Assembly (NCBI GenBank): GCA_024762795.1
Contig: JANTGS010000013.1
Span: 1 to 46,237, forward strand
Direction of reading: 5' to 3'
Length of the DNA: 46,237 nt
Origin: Flavobacteriaceae bacterium
GTDB taxonomy: Bacteria; Bacteroidota; Bacteroidia; Flavobacteriales; Flavobacteriaceae
A program made the translations under genes and the position numbers. The notes under the pieces are model-generated. The model had not been told where the DNA came from, did not search any database, and was given only the letters and a program-made list of their open reading frames with translations. Shown piece by piece: positions 1 to 7,948 of the stretch; positions within the stretch are counted from its first letter, which is position 1; each line of letters opens with the position of its first letter.

Positions 1-71
1 CGAAGAAAAAACAAAAAAAACCTACCATGCGAAAGCATGGGAAAGGATTTTGCTTGAATCCTTTCCGATTC

Positions 72-260
72 GGGATCAGCGATTTCAGGTGTCAAGTCAA
101 ATATATTCCTAACATACCAAGACTTGTTCTTTTTGCTTATTGCTTCTTTAAAAAATTTAACCATAGCACGGCTATGCTTAAATTTTTCGCCTAGTACTCA
201 ACAAAAATAACGGTGTCTTATATGTCAAAATGCACTTAACTTGACACCAGGAGCTAATCC
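72..260. repeat. Imperfect long palindrome (MITE-like element)
   Basis: The arms ggtgtcaagt (89-98) and acttgacacc (239-248) are exact reverse complements. The inner arms aaaaatttaa-c-catagc and gctatg-c-ttaaattttt surround the loop acg (168-170). Both pairs share a centre at about 169. The flanks gggatcagc (72-80) and the complement of gctaatccc (252-260) also correspond, so the element probably spans about 190 bp. The DNA between the arms is only partly complementary, as expected for a decayed element. Confidence 0.55.
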
Positions 261-305
261 CTTGAATAATTTACTTTCAAAAGGCGAAGAAAAAACAAAT
301 CCGCC

Positions 306-495
306 TTGCCGGCCAATGTCAATAAGTTGAAGAATCTAAATTCCCTTTCAATAATTTTTAGCCTAACCCTAAAGGGAAAATCATTAAATGCTTCGTTCTT
401 TTGGGTCCCCTGTTACGCTAGCAGGTGAGCTCAAGGGAAAAGGGAAGGACAAAAAACTTAAATTATTGACATTGACATTGACTTTGCCGGCCGGC
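306..495. repeat. Second degenerate inverted repeat
   Basis: The left arm tgccggccaatgtcaat corresponds, in reverse complement, to the right arm that carries the attgac repeats followed by gccggccggc. A short hairpin lies inside: cctgtta (409-415), loop cgc, tagcagg (419-425), with one G-T wobble. The small open frame crossing this area reads through the repeats and is not a gene. Confidence 0.4.
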
Positions 496-895
496 AGAAA
501 ATCATTCACACGAGAGCGTGAAGAGGATTTTTCCAGAATCATTTGTCAATCCGAGCCTGCCTTTCGGCAGACAGGTGCAGTCGGGAATTTATAATATTTA
601 AACAAGTCTCAATTGAGCCTGGTAGTCTTCGGGCAATATTAAACTGACACCAACTGTAGTTATTACAATTGTAAATTATAGGTGAATCCCAATCTGTAAA
701 AAAGAAATACTATTTATAAGGTCACCTCTAAAATACAGGCCGGATGATTATAGATTTTAGTCTTGTGGATTATGATCAGAAAATTTGTATTGAAAAATTT
801 AATTTAGAGTGTAACAAAGTTTCCTTTGCTGCGTCTGATTGTTAAGATAAAAAATGAAATCACTTTTTTATCATTAGTACCTAAATAAAATATAG

Positions 896-1591
896 ATGAT
901 CAGAATTAATAATTTACATAAGTCTTATCCTATGGGTAAAGATTCTCTTCATGTGCTTAAGGGAATCAATCTACATGTTAAAGAAGGAGAATTTGTTTCA
1001 ATCATGGGGTCGTCAGGATCGGGAAAATCAACTCTGCTGAATATTATCGGACTATTAGATAACTATGATGAAGGAGAATATTTTCTCAATAGTCAGCTGA
1101 TTGAAAACCTGGATGAAAAGAAAGCAGCCTTATTACGAAATAAATTTCTGGGATTTGTTTTTCAGTCGTTTAACCTGATCACTTACAAAACAGCGCTGGA
1201 AAATATAGCATTACCTCTTTATTATAAAGGAATTCACAGAAAAGAGCGTCAAAAGATTGCTACAGAATATCTCGATAAGGTTGGTTTGTTAGACTGGGCC
1301 AATCATTTACCCAGTGAACTTTCGGGAGGGCAAAAACAACGTGTGGCTGTAGCAAGAGCTTTGGCTACTCAACCTAAACTAATCCTGGCAGATGAACCTA
1401 CCGGAGCCTTGGATTCTGTTACTTCAGATCAGATTATGGAACTTTTAAGTGAGATTCATAATGAAGGGATGACCATCTTGGTGATTACCCACGAAGAAGA
1501 GATAGCCGAGCAAACAGACAGGATTATCAGATTAAAAGATGGTCTGATTATGAGTGATGAAAAAGTGATAAAGAATAAAGAATTAGCATAA
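896..1591 (+). CDS. ABC transporter ATP-binding protein, MacB/LolD type
   Basis: This is the ATPase subunit of a MacAB-like exporter. It would bind the cytoplasmic side of the FtsX permeases that follow and power movement of a substrate across the envelope. At 231 residues it has the usual length for this family. Walker A is GSSGSGKS at 38-45, the Q-loop follows FVFQSFNL near 88-95, the signature LSGGQ is at 142-146, Walker B LILADEP is at 162-168, and the switch histidine lies in VITHEEE. It opens a four-gene operon, with 20 bases to the next gene. The substrate cannot be read from sequence; drugs, lipoproteins, peptides or siderophores are all exported by relatives. Confidence 0.93.
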   Translation: MIRINNLHKSYPMGKDSLHVLKGINLHVKEGEFVSIMGSSGSGKSTLLNIIGLLDNYDEGEYFLNSQLIENLDEKKAALLRNKFLGFVFQSFNLITYKTALENIALPLYYKGIHRKERQKIATEYLDKVGLLDWANHLPSELSGGQKQRVAVARALATQPKLILADEPTGALDSVTSDQIMELLSEIHNEGMTILVITHEEEIAEQTDRIIRLKDGLIMSDEKVIKNKELA

Positions 1592-1611
1592 TCATTTCTT
1601 AAGAAAATCAG

Positions 1612-2841
1612 ATGTTCGATATCGATCGTTGGCGGGAAATATTTCAATCAATCCAAAAAAATAAACTTAGAACTTTTTTGGGGGCTTTTACTGTTGCTTT
1701 GGGGATCTTTATTTTTACAGTCCTCTTTGGAATGGGTAACGGACTCAAAAATACTTTTAATGAATTTTTTATGGATGATGCTCAAAATGTGATCTTTATC
1801 AGTACAGGCAGAACCACAAAAGCTTACCACGGATTTAAAGAGGGAAGAAGAATACAGTTAAAAAATGAAGATTTTGACCTGTTAAAAAAAGAATTTGGAG
1901 ATAAGATAGAATACATATCGGCAAGAATCTATAAAAGTGTCAGCGCCAAATATAAAAAGGAATCCGGGGTTTATAATGTCAGGGCTGTACATCCCGATCA
2001 TCAGTTTCTTGAGAATACCATTATGACGGAGGGAAGATTTCTGAATAATCTTGATATTAAGAATAAAGCGCGTTACGCGGTGATTGGACGTCTTGTTGAA
2101 AAAGATCTTTTCGTTAATGAGAGCGCTCTGAATAAGAATATCAATATGAATGGCCTGTCCTGGAAGGTCATTGGGGTGTTTAGAGATGCCGGAGGAGATA
2201 ATGAAGAGCGACAGATCTATTTACCGGTGTCAACGGTTCAACTGATCTATAAAAATACCGATCATTTAGATCAGATAAACCTTTCTTATAATCTTGCCAT
2301 TGGTGTTGACGGTGCCCGGAAGATGGTAAGAGATATAAAAAAGACTCTAAAGAAAAAATTCCATGTAGCAAAAGATGACAGAGGAGCTATTTATGTACGT
2401 TCCGTTTTTGAAAATGTGGAAATGAATATGCAATTTGTCAACGTTCTGCAATTGATTGTACTATTTATTGGAATTGGAACCCTCTTTGCCGGAGCTATAG
2501 GTATTGGTAATATTATGGTCTTTGTGGTAAAAGAACGTACTAAGGAGCTGGGAATCAGAAAGGCGCTTGGTGCTTCACCAAGATCTATTGTCTGGCTGAT
2601 CCTTCAGGAGTCCATTTTTGTTACGGCTATTGCCGGATATGCAGGCTTGTTACTGGCGGTTTTTGTGCTGAGCAGGATGGGAAACAGTTTAAAAGATTAT
2701 TTTATTACAAACCCTCAGGTAAATACTTCAACTATTGTTACTGCTACGATTATTTTGATTGTTGTAGGAGCAATAGCAGGTTATATTCCGGCCAAAAGGG
2801 CAGCAAGTATAAGGCCTATAGTGGCTTTAAGTGATGATTAA
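1612..2841 (+). CDS. FtsX-family ABC permease (MacB-like), first copy
   Basis: Membrane subunit of the exporter, 409 residues. It has the MacB_PCD plus FtsX architecture: a first membrane helix at about 22-45, a large periplasmic domain up to about residue 270, then three C-terminal helices (about 273-300, 325-350, 375-398). The cytoplasmic coupling motif KERTKELGIRKALGA precedes the second last helix pair. It ends in PAKRAASIRPIVALSDD, the typical FtsX tail. It lies ten bases upstream of a second, homologous permease. The pair probably forms a heterodimer, whereas E. coli MacB is a homodimer fused to its ATPase. Confidence 0.92.
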   Translation: MFDIDRWREIFQSIQKNKLRTFLGAFTVALGIFIFTVLFGMGNGLKNTFNEFFMDDAQNVIFISTGRTTKAYHGFKEGRRIQLKNEDFDLLKKEFGDKIEYISARIYKSVSAKYKKESGVYNVRAVHPDHQFLENTIMTEGRFLNNLDIKNKARYAVIGRLVEKDLFVNESALNKNINMNGLSWKVIGVFRDAGGDNEERQIYLPVSTVQLIYKNTDHLDQINLSYNLAIGVDGARKMVRDIKKTLKKKFHVAKDDRGAIYVRSVFENVEMNMQFVNVLQLIVLFIGIGTLFAGAIGIGNIMVFVVKERTKELGIRKALGASPRSIVWLILQESIFVTAIAGYAGLLLAVFVLSRMGNSLKDYFITNPQVNTSTIVTATIILIVVGAIAGYIPAKRAASIRPIVALSDD

Positions 2842-2851
2842 AGTATAAAAG

Positions 2852-4111
2852 ATGAAATTTATTTTTGATAGAGATACCTGGCAGGAAATTTTTGATTCGA
2901 TCAAAAAGAGTAAACTGCGTACTGCGATCACCGTTATAGGTGTTTTATGGGGTATTTTTCTTTTCATCACCTTACAGGGAGCCTCGAGAGGAATGGAAAA
3001 TGGGTTCGATAAAGCCTTCAGTACACTGGCTACCAATAGTATTTTTTTATGGGGAGATAGAACCGGAATACCTTATAAAGGTTTTCAAAGAGGGAAAAGG
3101 ATCAGGTTAAAGATGCAGGATGTTGAAGCAATAGAAAAATTTGTTCCTGAGGTTGCTTTTGTAGCACCGAGGAACGTAAGTGGTGTTTTTGGCGGACAAC
3201 AGGCAACAGTAAAGAGAAATACCAACACTAAGAACTACAGTATATTTGGCGATTACCCCGTTTTAGATAAAGTAGCCAAAGTAAATCTTAATGAGGGCAG
3301 ATTTCTCAACCTTAATGATATTAAATATGAAAAGAAGGTTTGTATAATAGGCGAACAGATTGTAGATGATCTTTTTGAAAAGGACGAAAAAGTGATAGGG
3401 AATTACGTATTGATCAACGGTAGTTATTTTAATATTGTTGGGGTGTTCAGAAGAGCCCAGGGAGTTGCTTTTGAAGGAGATAATTCCATTTATATTCCTT
3501 TTACAACTTTTAGAAAAATGTATAATACCGCCGATCATATCAGCTGGATGATCATAGCGGCATATCCCGAGGCAGATATTGTCAAGGTGGAAAAGAGTGT
3601 TAAGGATGTTTTAAGAAAACTACATAATGTAGCTCCCGAAGATGAAAGGGCATTCGGTTCTTTTAATTTTGGAGAAATGTTCGAAAAGACTATGGGTTTT
3701 GTAAAAGGAATTAAATTTCTTACCTGGTTTGTGGGAATTGCAACCTTGATTGCAGGAGTTATTGCTATTGCAAGTATCTTACTTATCACGGTTAAAGAGA
3801 GAACTCAGGAAATTGGTATCCGGAGAGCTATAGGAGCAACTCCCAAGGCTATTAAAGAACAGATCATACTGGAATCTGTATTCTTAACCCTTTTAGCAGG
3901 TATTTTAGGACTTATCTTTTCCGGAGGAGTATTGTATATAATCAATTTAAAGACTCAGGATATCGATTTTCCGTTTACCAATCCTACGGTAAGTGTTCCC
4001 ATCGCCCTGGGCGCTATTTTTGTATTGGTGGCACTGGGTACTCTGATCGGTATGATTCCGGCACAGAGGGCAGTGAGTATCAAGCCGATTGAAGCATTAA
4101 GAGATGAATAA
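2852..4111 (+). CDS. FtsX-family ABC permease (MacB-like), second copy
   Basis: Paralogue of the preceding permease, 419 residues. Both start with the same kind of sequence (DRDTWQEIFDSIKKSKLRT here, DRWREIFQSIQKNKLRT there) and end with the PAQRAVSIKPIEALRDE-type tail. Membrane segments are predicted at about 20-42 and as three C-terminal helices. The coupling motif is KERTQEIGIRRAIGATP. The large middle part would sit in the periplasm and contact the HlyD adaptor encoded next. Two tandem permeases are common in Bacteroidota versions of this system. Confidence 0.92.
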   Translation: MKFIFDRDTWQEIFDSIKKSKLRTAITVIGVLWGIFLFITLQGASRGMENGFDKAFSTLATNSIFLWGDRTGIPYKGFQRGKRIRLKMQDVEAIEKFVPEVAFVAPRNVSGVFGGQQATVKRNTNTKNYSIFGDYPVLDKVAKVNLNEGRFLNLNDIKYEKKVCIIGEQIVDDLFEKDEKVIGNYVLINGSYFNIVGVFRRAQGVAFEGDNSIYIPFTTFRKMYNTADHISWMIIAAYPEADIVKVEKSVKDVLRKLHNVAPEDERAFGSFNFGEMFEKTMGFVKGIKFLTWFVGIATLIAGVIAIASILLITVKERTQEIGIRRAIGATPKAIKEQIILESVFLTLLAGILGLIFSGGVLYIINLKTQDIDFPFTNPTVSVPIALGAIFVLVALGTLIGMIPAQRAVSIKPIEALRDE

Positions 4112-4124
4112 AATTAATAAAACA

Positions 4125-4156
4125 GGTGGTCTTTAAAAGATTTGTTAAAGACGCCT
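4125..4156 (+). other. Intra-operon hairpin before the adaptor gene
   Basis: The 77-base gap between the second permease and the adaptor contains the arms gtctttaa (4129-4136) and ttaaagac (4145-4152) around an 8-base loop, with agg/cct able to pair further out. No T-run follows, so it is not a good terminator. It might stabilise or attenuate the transcript. Confidence 0.3.
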
Positions 4157-4188
4157 CTGAATAATGAAAATTAAATAAAATAAGACTG

Positions 4189-5298
4189 ATGAAAAAAATT
4201 ATTATTTTTTCCGTGATTGGGATCGCTTTACTGGCAGTATTGATCTGGTTTGGTAAAATGAATAAAAAATCGAATAAGCTTTACGAAACTGAAAAACCAT
4301 TCAGAACCACTATCGTAAAGAAAACGGTTGCCACCGGAAAAGTTGTACCTCTGGAGGAAGTTGAAATTAAACCTCAGGTATCCGGAATCATCGATAAGGT
4401 ATTTCTGATTGAAGGTGCAAAGGTTAAAAAAGGAGATTTGATCGCTCAGATAAGAATTGTTCCTAATGAACAGGCCCTGATTAGTGCAAAAGGAAGGATC
4501 AGTAAAATGAAGCTAATCCTTGATAATACGGAAGTCAGCTATAAAAGAAATAAAAAACTCTTCGAAACCGGAGTGATCTCCCGAAAGGACTTTGAGAATA
4601 TTGAGCTGAGCTACAATCAGGCAAAACAGGATCTGACCAATGCAAAGAACGACTATGAGATCATAAAAAAGGGTTCTGCCGGCTCTTCCGGAATGGCCAA
4701 TACCAATGTAAGAGCAACTGTAGACGGTACCATTCTGGAAATTCCTGTAAAAGTTGGGCATCAGGTAATTCAGAGTAATAATTTCAACGCAGGAACAACC
4801 ATCGCTTCGATTGCGGATATGAGCAAGATGATCTTTGAAGGAAAAGTGGATGAGGCCGAAGTGGGAAAGATCAAAAATGATATAGATCTTGAGATCTCTC
4901 TGGGGGCTATAGAGGATAAAAAATTCCCCGCTAAATTAACCTTTATTGCTCCTAAAGGTACAGAAGAAAATGGTTCTGTTCAGTTTAAAATTAAAGCGGA
5001 TGTATTTCTGGATGAAAATTATTTTTTAAGAGCCGGTTACAGCGCCAATGCAGAAATAGTTTTAGAGCAGAAAGACAGTGTTTTTGCTATTAAAGAATCT
5101 TTACTTCAGTTTGATAAGAAAACTGAAAAACCTTATGTGGAAGTGAAAACCGGTGACCAGACTTTTGAAAAGAGAGATGTTAAACTGGGGATCTCTGATG
5201 GGATCAATGTGGAAATCGATTCAGGACTCGTAGCTGAGGATGAAATAAAGATATGGAATAAGATCAAGCCTAAAAAAGAAGAGGATGAAACTAAATAA
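4189..5298 (+). CDS. HlyD/MacA-type periplasmic adaptor protein
   Basis: Membrane-fusion (adaptor) subunit, 369 residues, linking the ABC permeases to an outer-membrane channel. An N-terminal membrane anchor covers about residues 4-22. It is followed by the barrel-sandwich (lipoyl-like) half motif TGKVVPLEEVEIKPQVSG, a coiled-coil hairpin at about 95-165, the second lipoyl half (VRATVDGTILEIPVKVGHQV), then beta-barrel and membrane-proximal domains. It is the last gene of the operon, and a terminator hairpin lies about 95 bases beyond its stop. No TolC-type gene is in the window, so the outer-membrane partner must be encoded elsewhere or just upstream of the window. Confidence 0.92.
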   Translation: MKKIIIFSVIGIALLAVLIWFGKMNKKSNKLYETEKPFRTTIVKKTVATGKVVPLEEVEIKPQVSGIIDKVFLIEGAKVKKGDLIAQIRIVPNEQALISAKGRISKMKLILDNTEVSYKRNKKLFETGVISRKDFENIELSYNQAKQDLTNAKNDYEIIKKGSAGSSGMANTNVRATVDGTILEIPVKVGHQVIQSNNFNAGTTIASIADMSKMIFEGKVDEAEVGKIKNDIDLEISLGAIEDKKFPAKLTFIAPKGTEENGSVQFKIKADVFLDENYFLRAGYSANAEIVLEQKDSVFAIKESLLQFDKKTEKPYVEVKTGDQTFEKRDVKLGISDGINVEIDSGLVAEDEIKIWNKIKPKKEEDETK

Positions 5299-5390
5299 AA
5301 AATAATTTTAAGGCTGTTGCAAAAGATAATTAATTTCTAATTCCATACAGCTTTGCAATGGTTTTATTTTGTTGATGTTTGTTAATAAAG

Positions 5391-5415
5391 ACCTGGTTTT
5401 GACCGGGTTTTTTTT
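5391..5415 (+). terminator. Rho-independent terminator after the export operon
   Basis: The stem acctggt (5391-5397) pairs with accgggt (5402-5408) using one G-T wobble, with loop tttg, and is followed at once by a run of seven to eight T. It lies downstream of the adaptor gene on the same strand. The adjoining ttgtaaatttacaa (5414-5427) is a perfect 14-base palindrome that may belong to the promoter of the next gene. Confidence 0.7.
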
Positions 5416-5502
5416 GTAAATTTACAATATAAAAAGAGTGTTGCAAAGGCGATGATTTCACAACTCTACTTAGTTTGGCAACGGTCTTAAAATACAGATG
5501 TT

Positions 5503-6063
5503 TTGAACAGATCAAATCTTTATTTTATCGCATTGATCCCGGGTGAAAAAATCAGGGAAGAGGTGAGGGGTTTAAAAGAGGAGTTCAAAGAACGATACGG
5601 TTCTAAACATGCTCTTAAATCTCCTGCACATATTACATTGCAACGTCCATTTCGAAGAGCAGGGAACGAGGAAGAAAAAATCGTTAAAACTCTGGAAGAA
5701 TTCTCTCAGGATCAGGAACAATTTGAGGTTGAACTTTCTGGGTTCGATTGTTTTGAACCCAGAGTGATTTTTATTAAAGTTAATGATCATAAAAAAATTC
5801 AGAATCTTCACCTCAGGCTGAATCAGGTCTTGTTAAAGGACCTTAACTTCGCTGAAAAAGAGATCAATACAAAGATCCATCCGCATATAACAATTGCAAC
5901 AAGAGATCTGGATAAAATCAAATTTTACAGAGCTCTGGACGAATTTAAAGACAAAGAATTTGAGGCTGATTTTAAGGTTAAAAGCCTTTTTTTATTGAAA
6001 CACAATGGAAAATTCTGGGATATTTATAAGGAGTTTTCTTTTTACTCCGGAGAATCAGGGTAA
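5503..6063 (+). CDS. 2H phosphoesterase / 2'-5' RNA ligase family protein
   Basis: A 186-residue member of the 2H family (LigT/ThpR type), which act on 2',3'-cyclic or 2'-5' phosphodiester bonds in RNA or nucleotides. Both signature motifs are present: HITL at 43-46 (H43, T45) and HITI at 128-131 (H128, T130). Their spacing is normal for the family. The start is a TTG: an in-frame TAA lies 15 bases upstream, no ATG precedes the first motif, and the N-terminus NLYFIALIPGEKI matches the family. The ATG at 5498 is out of frame and meets a stop after two codons. The gene stands alone after a terminator. The physiological substrate is unknown. Confidence 0.85.
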   Translation: MNRSNLYFIALIPGEKIREEVRGLKEEFKERYGSKHALKSPAHITLQRPFRRAGNEEEKIVKTLEEFSQDQEQFEVELSGFDCFEPRVIFIKVNDHKKIQNLHLRLNQVLLKDLNFAEKEINTKIHPHITIATRDLDKIKFYRALDEFKDKEFEADFKVKSLFLLKHNGKFWDIYKEFSFYSGESG

Positions 6064-6122
6064 TATTAAAAGAAAATGGCATTATAATTGTTGGTGCTAA
6101 ACAGGTATTAAATTCACAGGTT

Positions 6123-6563
6123 ATGAAAAATCTTATTTTTTTAATTGTTGTAATGGCAGGTTTAATATCATGTGGTTCAGGTAAATCTGCCTCCGATAGA
6201 CAAATTAATTCCGAAAAAGAGGTGACAGAGATCGTACATGAGCCCGGAGACACTATTCGTATTTCCAATGATGAACTGGAGTACGAGATCATTATTATTG
6301 AGAGTGGTTTCGATTCCTGGCTGGTAACACAAAAACCGATGTGGTATTATAGTGAGCCTACTTTAGAGATCAAGAACAGCCAGTATGTAACCGAATGGAA
6401 TAACAGGGTAAGACAACCTAACCGCTATGATCCTAATTTGTACGAACAGATCATCGATTATGATCCGAAAATTCATTACGGACTTGAAGTGAATTACAAA
6501 TTGTATATGTATTTTAAATTTTTTGAACAGAAATACCATCAAAAACTACTTTTTTACAGATGA
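6123..6563 (+). CDS. DUF6146 family lipoprotein
   Basis: A 146-residue predicted lipoprotein. The signal peptide ends in the lipobox LISC with the acylated cysteine at position 17. The conserved body contains IIESGFDSWL, YVTEWNNRVRQPNRYDPNLY and YGLEVNYKLYMYFKFFEQKY, which I recognise as the Bacteroidota family DUF6146. Function is unknown. The gene is followed 48 bases later by a diverged second copy. It probably sits on the periplasmic face of a membrane. Confidence 0.8.
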   Translation: MKNLIFLIVVMAGLISCGSGKSASDRQINSEKEVTEIVHEPGDTIRISNDELEYEIIIIESGFDSWLVTQKPMWYYSEPTLEIKNSQYVTEWNNRVRQPNRYDPNLYEQIIDYDPKIHYGLEVNYKLYMYFKFFEQKYHQKLLFYR

Positions 6564-6638
6564 TATCTGTTTAAACTTTTATAATTAAATACTAAAATAC
6601 ATTGAGATTCGTTGAGTAAGCAAGATGAATCAATTGAG

Positions 6639-7061
6639 ATGAAATACCTCTTTTTTATTATAGTTACAGTTTTTATTTATTTAAGAAATTATAAGGATAC
6701 ACAGTATTCTCTTTATAAAGATCGCATTACTTTTGCTGAGCAAACCCCGGATACCATCCATATCACAGATCATAAATATTTTGATATTACTTTCTATGAG
6801 GCAGGTTTTAACAAATGGCTTGCCCAACAGGAACCGATGTCTAATTTCTATGAAAGCAGTCTTGAAATCAGGAACATGCAATACGTAAATGAGTGGAACA
6901 CAAGAGTGGCCAATCCGAGTATTTACGATTCGCATTTATACAGTCAGCGAATAGAATATAAGATCAATCCGAGAAAACGCTACGGACTTGAAGTGAATTA
7001 TAAGCTTTATCAGTTCTTTATCTTTTTTGAAAAGAAACATGAGCAGCTTTTGCTTGACTGA
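6639..7061 (+). CDS. DUF6146 family protein, second copy without lipobox
   Basis: Tandem paralogue of the preceding gene. It shares FYEAGFNKWLAQQEPM, MQYVNEWNTRV and RYGLEVNYKLYQFF with it. I place the start at the ATG at 6639, giving 140 residues, because it begins a hydrophobic segment (MKYLFFIIVTVFIYL) where the neighbour has its signal peptide. A longer form would use the TTG at 6612. Unlike the neighbour, no cysteine follows the hydrophobic stretch, so the protein is probably anchored by an uncleaved helix or is soluble in the periplasm. Function unknown. Confidence 0.75.
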   Translation: MKYLFFIIVTVFIYLRNYKDTQYSLYKDRITFAEQTPDTIHITDHKYFDITFYEAGFNKWLAQQEPMSNFYESSLEIRNMQYVNEWNTRVANPSIYDSHLYSQRIEYKINPRKRYGLEVNYKLYQFFIFFEKKHEQLLLD

Positions 7062-7177
7062 TACAAGTGTTTGTAAATATAACACGAAGAGGTTTCGATC
7101 AGCTATACCTAAATCTTTAAGAGTAGGGTGTAAAAGATTGAAAATCAAAAAGTATTGTTGTTTTAGACAGATATTTA

Positions 7178-7837
7178 TCACTTTGATTTAACATTCATCA
7201 GGATCTGAAATGATTTTTGGATGTCTCTTTCTTTTACAATCAGGGTGATCTCATGGGTGGTTGAAATAATTTCCTGTACGGAAATATTTGCCCAGGCAAA
7301 CTGTTTCAGTATAAAATAGTAAATCCCTGATTGTTCCAGGTTTGACTTGGGTAATTTAATGGTGATTGATGCAAGTTCCTGGATAGAGTGTATTAATTCT
7401 TCCTGTTTTAAAGCAGTTCTTACAACATCTTCAATATTAGAACTTAAAACCAGGTTGGTTTCAAATATACCCTGTGAAACAGTAAAGAATGAATCCCGGT
7501 TGCTGTTGATCTTTTCATAGATCTTTGCAATTTGTTTTTGTAGAGAACCGGAATTCTTAAAAGTAAGGTCCAGCAGATCAGATCTGACCATAAAATCTTT
7601 AAGCTCTAATGAAAAAGAGCGTATATTCTTCCGGATGCGTAAAACATGCACCGGAGATATCCTGTTGATGGCCATCATAATAGCTCCTGTTTTTACTTCT
7701 TTTGAGAGGCGTTTGGCCACTTCCGGCTGAATTTCCCTCGCTAGTGAAGATACATTGATCAGTTTATCATGCAAGGCCTCTTCAATAAATGGGGTCTGGT
7801 TGATGATCTCTTCTACAGTTTCCTGAATTGTTTTCAC
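7178..7837 (-). CDS. Conserved protein with C-terminal ACT-like domain
   Basis: A 219-residue protein starting at GTG. The N-terminal half (EEALHDKLINVSSLAREI...VAKRLSKEVKTGAIMMAI) looks helical and may be a winged-helix-like region. Residues of about 145-215 have the alternating pattern of an ACT fold, including LEQSGIYYFILKQFAWANIS and IISTTHEITLIVKERD. ACT domains bind amino acids and regulate enzymes. It is transcribed divergently from aspartate kinase with 111 bases between them, and a perfect 18-base palindrome lies in that gap. A regulatory link to amino-acid synthesis is therefore plausible, but this is inference from position and fold only. Confidence 0.65.
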   Translation of the reverse strand: MKTIQETVEEIINQTPFIEEALHDKLINVSSLAREIQPEVAKRLSKEVKTGAIMMAINRISPVHVLRIRKNIRSFSLELKDFMVRSDLLDLTFKNSGSLQKQIAKIYEKINSNRDSFFTVSQGIFETNLVLSSNIEDVVRTALKQEELIHSIQELASITIKLPKSNLEQSGIYYFILKQFAWANISVQEIISTTHEITLIVKERDIQKSFQILMNVKSK

Positions 7838-7850
7838 GTTATGATCCTTT

Positions 7851-7868
7851 TTGTTTAAATTTAAACAA
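7851..7868. promoter_or_regulatory. Perfect 18-bp palindrome between ACT-like gene and aspartate kinase
   Basis: The sequence TTGTTTAAATTTAAACAA is its own reverse complement. It lies 13 bases before the GTG of the minus-strand gene and 80 bases before the aspartate kinase ATG. It could be an operator for either or both genes. It also resembles AT-rich flavobacterial promoter cores, so a promoter role is possible. Confidence 0.45.
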
Positions 7869-7948
7869 TTTGTTATAAAATGTAAAAATATTATAAAAAT
7901 TTGGTTTAAGGCTTATACGCATGGATATTTGCTGAAAATAGTAAAAAA

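Larger units (their letters stand above)
1..895. repeat. Gene-free region with stacked inverted repeats
   Basis: No credible gene lies here. A GNRA-like hairpin (stem 25-30/35-40, loop gaaa) is followed directly by a perfect 10-bp stem hairpin (40-49/57-66). An imperfect palindrome is centred near 169: outer arms 89-98 and 239-248 match perfectly, and inner arms 151-167 and 171-187 match except at one pair. Inverted arms near 306-322 and 471-495 share gccggcc and attgacatt. The unit attgac is repeated three times at 465-482. A 15-base string occurs at both 1-15 and 285-299. From 600 to 895 I see only AT-rich leader DNA before the export operon, without a recognisable promoter. Such repeats are typical of non-coding, possibly MITE-like DNA, but nothing here proves mobility. 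Confidence 0.6.

Noticed and set aside
465..482. Short attgac tandem repeat as a possible CRISPR or phase-variable tract
   Set aside because: Only three six-base units without spacers or a linked gene; too short for CRISPR and not in a coding or promoter position.
388..594. Open frame of 68 codons on the plus strand
   Set aside because: It runs through the attgac repeats, the gccggccggc block and a cctgcc/ggcag hairpin, giving low-complexity protein with no family resemblance. It is best seen as a chance frame in repeat DNA.
5314..5475. Repeated ttgcaaag strings between the export operon and the 2H gene
   Set aside because: The matches are only about nine bases and imperfect; they do not form a convincing element beyond the terminator.
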